Below are positions 42,265 through 56,013 of a DNA stretch of 64,000 nucleotides, in pieces. The notes under the pieces were generated by a model. That model did no database searches. It was not told the origin of the DNA and saw only the letters and a list, made by a program, of their open reading frames with translations. The stretch is from Rutidosis leptorrhynchoides (lineage: Eukaryota; Streptophyta; Magnoliopsida; Asterales; Asteraceae): assembly GCF_046630445.1 (NCBI RefSeq), contig NC_092333.1, positions 355,355,001 to 355,419,000 of the forward strand, written 5' to 3'. How positions within the stretch are numbered: the stretch's first letter is position 1; each line of letters opens with the position of its first letter. A program made the translations under genes and the position numbers.

Positions 42265-43415
42265 TTAATGTCCAAATCGACCGGTTTATAAAAGCAAACT
42301 GAAATTGCGCTTCTAGCACTTTTGGTTAGTAATTTTTTTCCATGCTCTACATTAGGTAATAAATCATGAACGTTGATGTATTTCCAGTTTGAGTAAAACG
42401 GCACACAAAGCTCGGGTTGCAAAATGGGTAATTCAGATGGACTGGGTTAGAAAAGTAACTTTGTAAGATCGACCCATTTATGTAAACAAAATGAAATTGT
42501 GTTTAACCTTATTTCCATGCTGCTTAACATTATGCTCCGTTTCAATATGTTTTTCATGTTTGTCCACTTCAAAAAAAATCTTTTAGCTAAAGGGGTTTAT
42601 ATAGATGATATAAAAATCAAACCGAAAGAGATAGATATGAACTAACCTCTGTAGAGCAGACTCCATTAACTACTCAAAAAGACAGGTATGAACTACATTC
42701 TATAAGATATCAACCGAAAGAATATGATATGAGCTACCCTCTATAATAGTAGACTCGTAAGAGATTCTAACATGGTGATGGAACGATTCGACTGCAATAA
42801 ATGTTCCTATCAGCATCATCATCTGTAGCAGCACTAAATTCAGGGGAGTTGCATGCTAACCTCCAACATTCATATTTTTTCCTCCAAAAACCTATGTACA
42901 TATGTTGGATCAAACACAACTATTATACATTCATGTAGTTTTTATTACCTTCTCATGTACAATTGTCAATAACGGGCATTTAAAAGTCAACACAGCCGCT
43001 ATGTACATAAGGAATTAACTACATACCTTAAACCGTTCAAACTTAAAACTATAATTTGTTGTAGGAACTCATCTTTTAAGTAGTGCTGAAGTCGCATTTT
43101 CATACATGACAATCGCCACAACAGCTAACTGTCACAATACAAGTAAAGAGCTTTAGCAATATGGCACCCAATTTAAGCAACTTCTTTAACATGATTGTAG
43201 CGGTAACTTTCCGCACTTGATCAATTTAGCTTACTTTATCTTGAATGTGTTGTTGTTTTCTCCCTAGGCATGCTTACAATTCCATATAACCTTCAATCTC
43301 TTTCTTTGATTTCTTTCTAAACAAAGCCCGCCTATATGACATCTTACGTGAAAACCAAGAATTTTTTAAAAAAAAAAAAAAATTCAGCTCCATCTACACA
43401 AATACTCTGTATATT
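42265..43415. other. Unassigned intergenic DNA
   Basis: No ORF of note. A loose repeat with GATATGAACTA and CTCTATAA occurs near 42620-42760, and a poly-A run is at 43365-43382. I see nothing else. Confidence 0.5.
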
Positions 43416-43800
43416 CACTACAAATAAAATTACATTTAAAGGCATACAAAATGTGCCACAAAAAGCTTGAAAAGCGCCACTAAAATACGATCAAGGAATG
43501 TGTGGCATACAAAAAAAGTGCCACTAGAAGCGCCACCACTAAAGACCTTTAATGGCACTTTTTGGTTGTGCCACACATTACACTTACAACATTAGTGGCA
43601 CTTTTTGATTGTGCCACACATTACACTTTAGACTTCAGTGGCACTTTTTGGTTATGCCACTGCACACGATCAAGCTTTTAGTGACACTTAAGTTTTGTTT
43701 CCTCCGCATCGCTTTTAGTAGTATTGCTATATAACAATAATTCGTTAGTGGCACTTTTATTTTTTATCGATGTAAAACATGTTACTTTTAGTGGCTTAGT
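43416..43800 (+). mobile_element. CACTA-like transposon end with subterminal repeats
   Basis: Begins CACTACAAATAAAATTA, similar to the usual CACTACAAGAAA terminus of CACTA (En/Spm) transposons. Then come many GTGCCAC/GTGGCAC motifs in both orientations, including three hairpin units of the form GTGGCAC-N-GTGCCAC at 43553, 43595 and 43638 (period 42-43 bp). Dense subterminal repeats are typical of this superfamily. The opposite end is not found, so it is truncated. Confidence 0.55.
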
Positions 43801-43946
43801 TTACTATAACGAATTAAATGATTATCTGCCATAATATCATAACCTTTTTAATCATAACCTTTACAAAAATGACTTGTAATCTGTATTTTCGACTATAAAC
43901 TTATACTTTTTCTATTTAGATTCATAAACTTAAGTTCAATATGAAA

Positions 43947-44740
<794 letters not shown>

Positions 44741-44783
<43 letters not shown>

Positions 44784-44819
44784 TATACATATATATACAC
44801 ATATATATATATATACATA
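44741..44819. repeat. (TA)n microsatellite with TACATA interruptions
   Basis: Separates the two inverted MITE copies. Confidence 0.95.
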
Positions 44820-45579
<760 letters not shown>

Positions 45580-45623
45580 CCATTGATGTTCATATATGAA
45601 TAGAAGAAAATATATTATCAAAG

Positions 45624-45745
45624 AGCCAATGGCTTGATGGTATCGAGGTCACCCTTACAACCTTAAGGTTGAGGGTTCGAGTCCTGCTTAGGACAATTCG
45701 TGGTGTATATATTCGAGTTAGATTTAGGTGGGTGTGTGAGTTGCC

Positions 45746-45749
<4 letters not shown>
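45624..45749 (+). mobile_element. tRNA-derived SINE
   Basis: Contains an RNA polymerase III A-box-like TGGCTTGATGG (45630-45640) and a B-box GGTTCGAGTCC (45674-45684) at tRNA-like spacing, followed by an unrelated body of about 65 bases. It passes directly into (TA)n, which may be its tail. Flanking duplication not resolved. Confidence 0.7.

Positions 45750-45823
<74 letters not shown>
45749..45823. repeat. (TA)n microsatellite at the SINE 3' end
   Basis: About 37 dinucleotides directly after GTTGCCTTTAA. Confidence 0.96.
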
Positions 45824-45825
<2 letters not shown>

Positions 45826-46477
45826 ATTGATATTTAAAAATGATTAGGAGATCGTAAAGAAGGTCGTGTATTTATTGTAACATTGTTGTTAAACTATCAA
45901 AAATATACTTTCAAATTAAACTTACATTTGTATTAATGTATAACAAGATAAAGAAACTCAAAAGTTACAAATAAACTTTAACTAGAAAAAAGATATTTAA
46001 ATTTGCATTGCAAACGATTCTTTCGCCTATAATCCGTGTTCGATCCACCTCGTCGTATGTCTTTTGTAAAAACAAACTCAACAACCCCTGTAGAATAAAC
46101 CAAAAATTATCGGTATAATTAGAAAAAGGGAAATAAATGAGAATTAATTAACAAAATCTATAAGTACGGAATAGAAAATGAAAGATGTAAAAGAATACTA
46201 TGGTCACAATGAGTTCAAGAAGATGATTGTTAATTCGCCGAGAGCGAGTCGCTTATATTAATTAGGGACCTGAAAAATGAAAATTCAATCGTTGCATAAG
46301 TATGAAATAATGATACCTTTAAGCGTATTGTATTTTGTAAGAAGAAGATGAACTTCAATTAATCAATTGTGAGATCTAGAATAAGATAAATACCTTTTAG
46401 TAAGAAATTGAAGAAACACATCTCAGACCATTTGTGTTCCAACTCGTAACCTAGAAAGAAAAGATGATAGATATTAA
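45824..46477. other. Unassigned AT-rich DNA
   Basis: No ORF, repeat or element that I recognise. Confidence 0.5.
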
Positions 46478-46789
46478 GGGTGTGTTTGGCGCGTAGCTTA
46501 TTGGAGCTTATGAAAGTTTATGAGAGCTTGAGCTTATGATTTTAATAAGCTCTAAGTCATAAGCTTCGTTTGGCAGACAAAAAAAGTAGAGCTTATGAAA
46601 ATCATAAGCTCTGAAAAAATAAGCTACTTGTAGTAGCTTATGGGTGTGTTTGGCATGAAGCTTGTTGGAGCTTATGGGAGCTTATTGGAGCTTGAGCTTA
46701 TGATTTTAATAAGCTTCAAGTCATAAGCTTTGTTTGGTAGACATAAAAAGTGGAGCTTATGAAAATCATAAGCTCTTAAAAAATAAGCT
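46478..46789 (+). mobile_element. Dimeric AGCTTAT-rich MITE (hAT-like), second unit cut by element C
   Basis: Two tandem units, 46478-46641 and 46642-46789, each starting GGGTGTGTTTGGC and containing inverted GAGCTTATGA/TCATAAGCTC segments. The GTGTTTGG type start is common in plant hAT-derived MITEs. The second unit ends where the LTR of element C begins. Confidence 0.55.
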
Positions 46790-48197
46790 TGTGATGCCCC
46801 GTACAAAACCATCGTGTACGAATCATCAACAACATGATCATTACAAGGTTAAGTACTATATGCTGTAATAAAAGAAGTTGCATTCACGATAAAAGATGGC
46901 ATCATAACCGACGTCTATTGTTTTACACCAACAGTATGCTTCTACGAATAGCAAGCATGAATAAATGTATGTGACCCTTAGGTCGTTACAAAACATAGTT
47001 TCAAATGTATTAAAGTTTGAATGCAAGATAAACAGTTCATGCGGTGATAACACTAGAGCAGCGGGTGTCTACGGCAAGGCTAGCACGACAGCGGAAGCAA
47101 ATAACCTTAAGCACCTGAGAAAAACATGCTTAAAAACGTCAACACAAAGGTCGGTGATCTATAGTTTAAGTATAACAGTATGTAAGGTAGGCCACGAGAT
47201 TTCAGTGCTACAAAGAGCGTTTCAAAACAGTATGATAAAGTATATGTTAACCGTGGCACTTGGTAACTAACTTAACGTTTATACCCCCTGAAAGTACACT
47301 TGGCAAGTGCGTATATTTACGAAGTATTAAACACTCGTTAAATGCTAGCGCTACTAGCCCGAGTGGGGATGTCAAACCCTATGGATCCATATCTAAGATT
47401 CGCGTTCACGGTTCAAAAACCAATGATTAAACGTTACCGAGCTAAATGAAAAGTTTATGCCGTTGTATAACCCACACATATATAAGTTTAAGTACTCGTG
47501 CCTAGTATGTAAAACATAAAATCCGCATGTATTCTCAGTTCCCAAAATAAGTTAAAGTAAAAAGGGAATGCTATAACTCACAATGATAAAGTAGCGGTAA
47601 AGTATGACTCGGAAAGTAAGCAAGTAATGAAGGTTGTCCAAACGGGTCCTCAACCTAAGTCAAATAGTACTAAGTCAGTAAATCATCCTAATAGGTTTAA
47701 AAGTATGTAAATAAGGTCTTAAAGGTCATCATCATTCATCATTAAACAAAAGGTGTAAAGTAAGTTTCGTTCATGAAAGTAGTTTACAACAAAGGCTGAG
47801 TTCGGTCAGTCATCACGGCCACTATACCTACTGAAATAAGGTGATACCAGTGGCCATGGCTCCGTCTATGAGTCCTTTAATTGTGGTAAAAATTACAGAA
47901 GCAAACTCGTCTTCGTTTGACCGTGGCGACGGTCTAAGTGCGAGTAGGTCAGAATTTTCAGCACAACGTTAAATGGACATAGTGACGATCGGAGGGCCAT
48001 AAATCCTAAACCGTAACTCGGATTAAGACGAGTCCTATATGAAAAGTTATATAATCGAACAGAGCTATCGTAAAATCATAATTACAGTAGCCCAGGTAGT
48101 ATGGGTCAGACACAGAAACAGTAAAACAGTAGGGTCAGTAGGTTCCGGTGGTTCTTGGTGCTCGATGCTTATCATGGTTCTCATTCTTGATGCATAT

Positions 48198-48202
48198 AGC
48201 TT
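48198..48202. repeat. Target site duplication AGCTT of Athila-2 (left; right copy 58366-58370)
   Basis: AGCTT stands before TGATATTGC and after ...ACATCA. Joining the flanks restores the A-family LTR sequence. Confidence 0.96.
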
Positions 48203-50545
48203 TGATATTGCTCTAAACATACATATTATTCGACGCAATATCACTTATATTTCATAGGTTTTTATCATCTACAAAGACATTCAATGCGCATTTCACGAGA
48301 AAAACGACAAAAGGGGATAAGAGCTTGCTATTTGAAGATTCGACGATAAAACGATAGTTTTAACCAGATTTATATCAAGAAACGTTTATCCGAATGAAAT
48401 TACAAGATAGATGAAGAAAAGAGTTCAAATGTAAAGTGCCAAGTCAGTACACGTCAATACGAGGTCATCAAAGAACAAACGAAAAAAGAAAAATAAAGAA
48501 AACTGCTTTTGTTCTTACACGAATAGTGTAGGTCTACACGAATAGTGTAGAATATTTGTTCTTACACGAATAGTGTAGGTCTACACGAATCGTGTAGAAT
48601 ATTTGTTCTTACACGAATAGTGTAGCCATACACGAATCGTGTAATGTTAGGCCGAATTAATCATTTTGTCAGACATGGGCGGCTGGCTTTTGAAGTTTTA
48701 AAACAATTCTTTTCATAGTGCTGTAGCAAATGGATAACACTTTTGACTCAACAACTACTTCACAATATCAATGTTAAATACGGAGTACGTTCAGAAGATT
48801 AGTTGGAGACACATATATTACACACAGGAGAATATACACACAAAATTACTATATCAAATTACTATTGTTATTTTTACTTGTACCTATTGTAATTAGTTTC
48901 AAGTATCAATTATTAAGGGGGTATTGTTCGTGATAAAGGGTGTTATTGTACGCGTGAAAGGGGTGTTATTATTGTAATTTTTCTACCGTTTGAAGTTAAT
49001 GCAAGTGAAGATATTTTAGTAAGTTTACTCTGTTAAAATTAGCGTTGTTATTATGTTTGCATATCTATATTTTTATGTCTACCTTAGTGTAATGAATAGC
49101 TAAATTTCCCTAGTGTTTGCTTAAATGTAGAGCCCCTAGTGAAATGGATTGTTACCATTAGTAAAAGTTAAAATGTAACTTTAGTATTTTTAATATTGAG
49201 CCTAGTTAAAAGAACCATTTTTATGTAATTAGGTATTTAACCCTTGCCACTTAATTTATTAAATTTAAATAACGAAAGTTGTTTTTATTTACATAAATTG
49301 AGCTTCAACATTAAAAATGATCTAGATGAATTTATGGATAAGTTATTGACACCAATTTAGAAATAAACTTCGGTGGTTTGGGTGATATCAATAAGTTATA
49401 TGAAGGTGAAATTATAAAAAGGGAAACCGTTATAATTTAGGTATTGGCGAAGGTCAAAACTAGGCTAGGTCTCAATTTAAATACTTAGGAAATAGTAGCT
49501 TTCTAAAAAGAATCCAATGAAAATTAGATTTTATTTAGTTAAGTTGTAACCTTATGTTTATTCGAGAGAAAAATGTAAAGTTTGATACTAGAACATTTTA
49601 ATAGGACGTAAAACTTAAAACAATCCATGGACCTAGGGGTGACACAATTAAGTAAACACTCCCATTTATCTTATTTATATTTGTTATAAAAGTATTATTA
49701 TTATTATTTACGATTTACCATTTTAAAATATTAGAAAAATACATAAAAACATTTATTTTTCGTAACAGTTAAGTTGTCACATATTTTTACACGTACACGA
49801 ATCGTGTATCATCACACGAATCGTGTAAGGCTAAAACGCGGCTACAGTACAGCTAGGTTAAAATTAGGGTTTTTGTTATTTACTTAATATTATATATTTA
49901 GGTTATTAGTTATTTTAATTAAGTTAATTAGTTAAAGTTATTTAAAATACTTAAAATACATGTTTTAATCCTAAAATTAGTATTACTTATTATAGGTTTA
50001 TAAATTGTAATTAGTTTATAATTAGTAAATTAATTAAATTCCTTTTAATTTGTATTAGTTTTACTAAAAATGCATTTTAGTTAATTTAAATAAGTTTCTA
50101 TTATAATTGCTCAAAACAAAATTCTAAACATATAGTTTTATTAAAAATTACTATTTTACTAATTACCATCTAGTAATATAATTGTCGCATCATAATTAGT
50201 ATACTTTCATTTAGTTCCTTTTTAAGTTAATTATTGTAATCTTGTAATTTTATTTAGTAAATTAGTTAAGTTATTTTCTTTTACTGTTACCATAAATTGC
50301 CTAATCCAAAACCCTCTTTAATTAAGTTTGACATCAAAGACTATTAAAAACCATTAAACACTCCATCTCCCTGTGGAACGAATCGGATTTACCAACAAAC
50401 TAAACTACACGGATAGGACTAGTTGCCTATATATATGTGTGAAATCAACCTAAAATCAATAAAATACCACATATACAATAAATCAATTCGTGTAACAAAA
50501 CAACTCAAATCCGTTCATAAATAAAGGTCTCGATCGCACACATCA
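48203..50545 (+). repeat. 5' LTR of Athila-2
   Basis: Starts TGATATTGCT with stem GATATTGC (48204-48211) pairing with GCAATATC (48235-48242). It contains the palindrome array at 48517-48642 and a further pair at 49795-49826. Otherwise AT-rich, no gene. Confidence 0.96.
48517..48642. promoter_or_regulatory. Array of three palindrome pairs in Athila-2 U3 (ACACGAATNGTGT)
   Basis: Six copies start at 48517, 48536, 48564, 48583, 48611 and 48630: within-pair spacing 19 bp, between pairs 28 bp, giving a 47-bp repeat unit. The fourth is a 17-base palindrome, CTACACGAATCGTGTAG. Copies with AATCG are perfect; those with AATAG have one mismatch. Another pair with the same 19-bp spacing is at 49795 and 49814. 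The 3' LTR repeats all of these at +7811. Confidence 0.82.
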
Positions 50546-50551
50546 ACTTTT

Positions 50552-50569
50552 TGGCGCCGCTGCCGGGGA
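50552..50569 (+). promoter_or_regulatory. Primer binding site of Athila-2 (tRNA-Asp type)
   Basis: TGGCGCCGCTGCCGGGGA, identical to the PBS of Athila-1, six bases after the LTR end. Confidence 0.9.
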
Positions 50570-50598
50570 CTTGGCAGTTAAATAAATAGATAATTTTT

Positions 50599-50737
50599 CT
50601 GATTCGTAGTAGTAGTTGGATTTGTACATGGACCGGGTTGTTGGATCACCAATTTTATTGGTCAATAGAAGGATCCTGCCCCTCTGCTGCATCTTTTGGC
50701 TATTCAAAACGTGGGCAAAATCAGAAGGAAAATCTGT
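50599..50737 (+). other. Leader block conserved with Athila-1
   Basis: Aligns with 6189-6330 of Athila-1 although the LTRs of the two elements are otherwise different. 50673-50705 is identical to 6270-6302 (33 bases). It lies about 40 bases after the PBS here. The remaining leader to 51051 contains only an A-run at 50970-50987. Confidence 0.7.
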
Positions 50738-51051
50738 TTGTTTAAGGGTTTTTATCATTGTTTTTATGTTATTCGATCCTCTCGAGGAAATTCATTTCCA
50801 AGAAAGTTCAAAGTTTTTGAATAAATCCTTTAATTCTTTGTACAATTTCCCAAATTGTATGATCCGTTCAATCCTAAACTCGTTAAACTTAATCCGGAAC
50901 CTCAAAGAATTAATAAAGGACAAAAACAACAAAAAGAAATAGGAAGTACTAGTAATTTTAAAACACCGAAAAAAAAAAAAAAAAAAAGAGAAACAAGTAG
51001 GTAACCCTAGATAAACCTTTAGTGAAGTGATCTCATAATAGAAATTAATGT

Positions 51052-54048
51052 ATGAACTTACGTTCCTCCAACGCTGAATTAACTCCCTCACATCCTGAAC
51101 CCGAAAGAAAATTCCACGAACGCTTAAGAGCTCAAGAAGTAGAATCTCTTGCTAAAAATTTAGAGTCACTTTTCTTAGAATCCGACTCTGAACCAATAAT
51201 TCAACCAATCATAGAGCCGATGGCTGATACAAATCAAACGATGGAAGCATTAATGAAGGCCACAAGAAAAGGTCAAGGCCACGCAATCATCCAACCCACG
51301 ATGAGTGATGGCTTTGAAATAAAAGGTTAATTTTTACACATGGTAACTAATACATGTCAATTCGGTGGAGCCCCAAATGAGGATGCTAACGAGCATCTTC
51401 GTAAGTTTGTAAGCATTTGCAAGCTTTTCAAAATCAAAGATGTCACCGATGAAGTTGCATGTTTAAAAATCTTTCCATGGTCCTTAAAAGATGATGCAAG
51501 AGATTGGCTAGACTCATTACCAGAAGGTTATATTAAAAACTGGAATGATATGATGGATAAATTTTTGTCAGAATTCTTTCCTGCTTCAAAAGCAGCAAAA
51601 TTACAAAGTGACATAAATCACTTTAAACAAAAGCCTAATGAAACTCTTTATGAAGCTTGGACCCGATTCAATAAAATGCTTCGAATATGTCCTCAACACG
51701 GGTTGAATACATTCCAAAAGGTCCAAATATTCTATAAAGGAGTCAATGTGGCAACTAGAAAAGATATAGATGTTGCAGCCGGAGGTTCGATCATGAAGAA
51801 AACACCTGAAGACGCTCACACAATCATTGCTGATTTAGCTTCCCATTCTCATAATTGGCATCAAGAAATAGAATTTTCTAGATCATCAAATGTTGCTAGT
51901 ATTGAAAGCAATGATGAAATTGCTTCTTTAAAAGTTCAAATAGCAAATCAAGCAAGACAAATCGAGAAAGTAACCAAGGAAATGCATGCTATTAGAGTAG
52001 GATGTGAACTATGCCAAGGTCCCCATCTTACTAGAGATTGTGATCAAAGTACAATGGAAGAGCAAGCAAATTTCTTAGGTTATTTACGAAAAGGTGAAAT
52101 GAACTTTAGCGATTTTCCAGCCATAGAAGCAAACAACCTAAAATATCCTCCTATAAACAGCTATCAAGTAGGAGGACCTTCAGGATCAAATAATAATAAC
52201 TATCAAAATAACAATAACTATCAAGGAGGAAATCCAGGTTACCAAAACAACCGGAATTTCCCAAATCAAAATCAAAGAAATCCGCCACCAGGTTATAATA
52301 ACCGAAATCAACCTCAACGAAATTATCAAAATAATTTCCAACATAATCAACCACAACCTCTAGCACTTATGCAACCACAACCATTAGCAATTATGCAACC
52401 TCAACCCGAGAGGAAATCTGGTTTAGAAGATCTCTTAAGAGATTTTATGGTTAAGCATGAGCAAAATGCAGAGCTCCAAACTCAGCACATTCGAAATCAA
52501 CAAGCCACGATTCAGATTTTAGAAAGAGATGTTGGAAGGATCTCACAGTTACTAGCAGAGAGACCACCAATTGTAAGTAACCCTCCGTTTATACTAAAGA
52601 AGAATGATCCTCAAGCCCCAGCATATTCACAAGTGAATGCTATTTATAGTTTCTGTGAGGATGAAGCAAGTTTCAAAACACCGGAGCATAGTCCTATTTT
52701 TACTCTTGGGTGTGAAGATGATGATGAAGAGTGTGATGAGTTTATATTTTCTGATTTATCCAATATGGCGGATTACACTCCTTATCAAGAGATGGATGAT
52801 ACCCGAGTTGAAAGTGTGAAAAGTATAACATGTGAAGATGAAGAGATCCGAGTTGGTGACATAACTCCCGAGTATGGTGATTATTTGATGAGGTTGATGT
52901 CGGGAAATCATGCGGAAGTGCAGAAAATTGAAACCACCGAGCCTTTCGAATTTAGGGTTGATGATGATTTGAAGATGATCAAAGAAGAAGCGGAAGATAC
53001 GGTGAAGCAAGCACCTAAAGTGGAAGACTATAAAGAACCCATTCCATACCCACAAGCACTTGCATCCGAAAAACCAAAGGAGAATCATTGTAAGTCTTTA
53101 AATACAGATAATATCTGTGTAAATGTACCTTTGGTTGATGTTGTTGCAGGTATGCCAAACTATGGGAAATTCTTGAATGATTTGATGGCAAAAGAAGGAG
53201 TGTGTGAGCAGGCATCATCTGCGTTTCTTAAAGCAGAATGTGCTGTTATTGTGAAAAAGAATGAATTGCCACCTAAGTTAGGTGATCCTGGACCGTTCAT
53301 AGTACCTTGTAAGCTTAATGAATCTGAAATTCTTAGATCATTAGCTGACTCAGGTGCAAGTATAAATCTCATGCCTTATTCCATTTACTCGCATTTGAAC
53401 TTAGGTGAACTTAAACCCACCAATTCAGGCATTAGATTCATTGATCAGTCGGTTAATAAACCTATAGGGATTGCTGAAAACTTAGTAGTAAAAACAGGTG
53501 AACTTGAGTTTCTAGCTGACTTTTTAGTTGTAGACATGAAGAAAGATAAGTTTGTACCTATTATTTTAGGTAGACCATTCTTAGCAACTGCATGTGCTTT
53601 AACAGATTGGAAAACAGGAAAACTAGTTTTGAAGGATAGAGGCAAGAGTGCAACCTATCAAACTGAGTTTAGTATGAACCCACCACCCACACCGATAGTT
53701 TCAGTGAATATTGTTGACAATGTCAAACCCATTAGTCAACAAGCTAAGTGTGGGGAGGGTGATGAGGAGAAACTAGATAGTAAACCGCCCAATGATAGTG
53801 TTGTTGAGAAAACCATGAAGAAGTTATATGGTAGGATTAGAAATGCTATGTCGAAAAAAGATAAACATTTGAGAGAGAGATTGATTTCAAACCTATCAAA
53901 ACTTGAGAAATATAAGTTGAAAAAACTGGTTGAAGAGTCAAGATTTTCGGACTCTTGGTTATTATCAAAAATTAGTGGTAAGAATGGTTGCAGTAATGGT
54001 TCTATTGGAGTAAAGAAGGGTGATGTTTATCACCCCGACGTTAGTTAA
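51052..54048 (+). CDS. gag-protease ORF of Athila-2, one nonsense codon
   Basis: One frame from the ATG at 51052, interrupted only by TAA at 51328-51330 (one C-to-T change from Gln) and then open for 902 codons from 51340. Gag contains CQFGGAPNEDANEHLRKFV, LPEGYIKNWNDMMDKFLSEF and NETLYEAWTRFNKM, and a short knuckle CELCQGPHLTRDC (CX2CX3HX4C, about 52006-52044). Asn/Gln-rich and acidic linkers follow. Protease has LADSGASINLMPYS (about 53342) and ILGRPFLATA (about 53563). In place of RT there is a tail of about 110 residues, rich in Lys and Glu (MSKKDKHLRERLISNLSKLEKYKLKKL), which I do not recognise. Gag would form particles; protease would process it. The polymerase must come from elsewhere. 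Confidence 0.88.
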
Positions 54049-55999
54049 AATTAGGGTGGAGTCGCGTGAACGACTCGCTAATAAACTTCACAAATTGTAA
54101 ATAGTCCCATTCGTGTGTCTCGTTTTTATTTTAAATTCCTTTTTATTTGTATTTCTCATATACTTGTTTTAAAATTTAAAAATGTTAATCTTTTTAACAC
54201 AAAAATAGAGTGTTTTTATTTTATTTTAAATTTGTTTTCGAAAAACATTAAAAACTTTAACTTTTAATGGATTGAATTTTATAAATTGAAATTAAAAATT
54301 TATAAACGGATTAAGATCAGGTGTAACAACCGAATTTCCTTTACAAATATAAATCTATAAAAGATATTTTAAAATCAATTGTTTATAAGTTGAGAAAAAA
54401 AAAATATAAAATGAAAAAAGTAAAAAAAAAAAAAAAAAAATTTTAGTTTGTAATAACATAATTTTTTGGTGTGTATTGAAACTTTTTATGTTTTTATTTT
54501 TTATATTAGCAAGAAAATATAGTGTGGGGTAAAAAAATGTGTTGTACGATTGAATTAAAACCCCATATTTTGTGTGTTTTTAACATGGTTTTGACAGGTA
54601 CAGAAGAAAATGCAATTAGACGAAACGAAACATCAAATTACATTGTGATACAAACATTGGATATGATCATAGGTAAAACAATTTGAAAATCCAAATCGGT
54701 TAACAAAGGAAGTTCCAAATACTCTACACTTTTTGTCCTCTCAAATTTATACATTATTATCTGATTTTATGTAATGAGGGCGTTACATAATCTTAAGTGT
54801 GGGGTGGGAATATATAAATTCTCGAGAACTAATAAGTTATTGGTTTTTATGAAAATTTGAAAATCTTTAAACAAATATAACAAATAAATTTTTTAAGGTA
54901 ACTACGAGCAATTAAAGATCAGGTGTCAAAAACCGAAATTGTTGTCTCAATACATTAAAAACGCATAAGTTTATTTGTTTAAAACCTATAAAAGAAAACC
55001 AAGTATAACAAGAATTTATAAAACCTTATGTTGAGAACCATATATCACATGTTTCTATGAAGTTATTGCAGATATCATTGCTTTGGAACGTATAAACCTG
55101 AATATTCCACTATTACGAGTAATAGAGGATGAATCAAGTCCATCCCGTAAGGAAGTAAGGTCTTCCAAATTGACACACTTGCTAACTTATGTTAGAAGAT
55201 GTAGTCCAGAACAGCTGTAGGTTGACGAAAAATCTTGAAAAGTCATCCCTAAAATCGGCTGGAAATCCACCTAACCTCAGCATCAAATAGGGTTTTTGGT
55301 GGTCAGACTTATCCTAACCATGAGAAGGATATGTCCCGTACAATGGGGGGCACAATGCAAATTAGCTTTTAAGACTAATGAATCTAATCCCCAGATGGAT
55401 GATCTCCGTAAAGATTAACCGCATCTATGTTTGACCGCGGTCAACATACATATGCCATAACAAATTGAGGTGTGCAAACTCATGGTTCACCGATGATATT
55501 TGGACACGATATAATTTTGTTCTAAAACTTATGCTATTTTATGAATTATATTTGTGTAAAACCATTTTTTGGACATTCGGCTTCAAGTTCCATGATACTA
55601 CAATCATGGGGGCGAATAGCTTGCTAATCGCCGACTGAGACTTCGGTTTTCAGTTACCCTCAACCGGAATTTGAGGTTAAAACCGGAAAACGTGTCTAGT
55701 GTAAAAACTAGCATGACATTTTATAAAATCATAAAACGTTTTCATAAGGTCCAATTTTCCCTAAGGATCCAAATTTTTAAACCCTAATCACGAGTTTCAT
55801 GTTTGTTTCTGTTGTCAGAATTTCATTTCGTGTGGTGTGCGTGTGATCCAATAAATACTGTGTTGTGTAATATATTTCATATAGCGTGTGTTTCATTTCG
55901 TGTAGTGTGTGTTATGTGATCTAAATGTTTGATAAAGAAAAATATATAATGTTCTAACTCTGTTAAAAGATGTAATTGCTTGAGAACAAGCAACGTTCT
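54049..55999 (+). other. 3' noncoding region of Athila-2
   Basis: AT-rich with A-runs (54390-54440). It holds GGT-N6-ACC motifs at 54320 and (spacing 7) 54922, AGTGTGGGG tracts at 54521 and 54795, and the block conserved with Athila-1 at 55133-55414. The sequence ATGAGGGC with TCTTAAGTGTGGG (54775-54804) also matches Athila-1 at 16375-16404. No gene seen. Confidence 0.7.
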
Positions 56000-56013
56000 A
56001 GTGTGGGGTATTT
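56000..56013 (+). promoter_or_regulatory. Polypurine tract of Athila-2
   Basis: AGTGTGGGGTATTT directly before the 3' LTR, preceded by GAACAAGCAACG as in Athila-1. Confidence 0.82.

Noticed and set aside
45630..45700. A functional tRNA gene
   Set aside because: Only A-box- and B-box-like motifs are present; I cannot fold a cloverleaf with acceptor stem, and the body continues as in a SINE.
48517..48642. A CRISPR-like array (regular short palindromic repeats)
   Set aside because: Plant DNA inside an LTR, spacers of 6 and 15 bases are repeated, and no cas genes are present.
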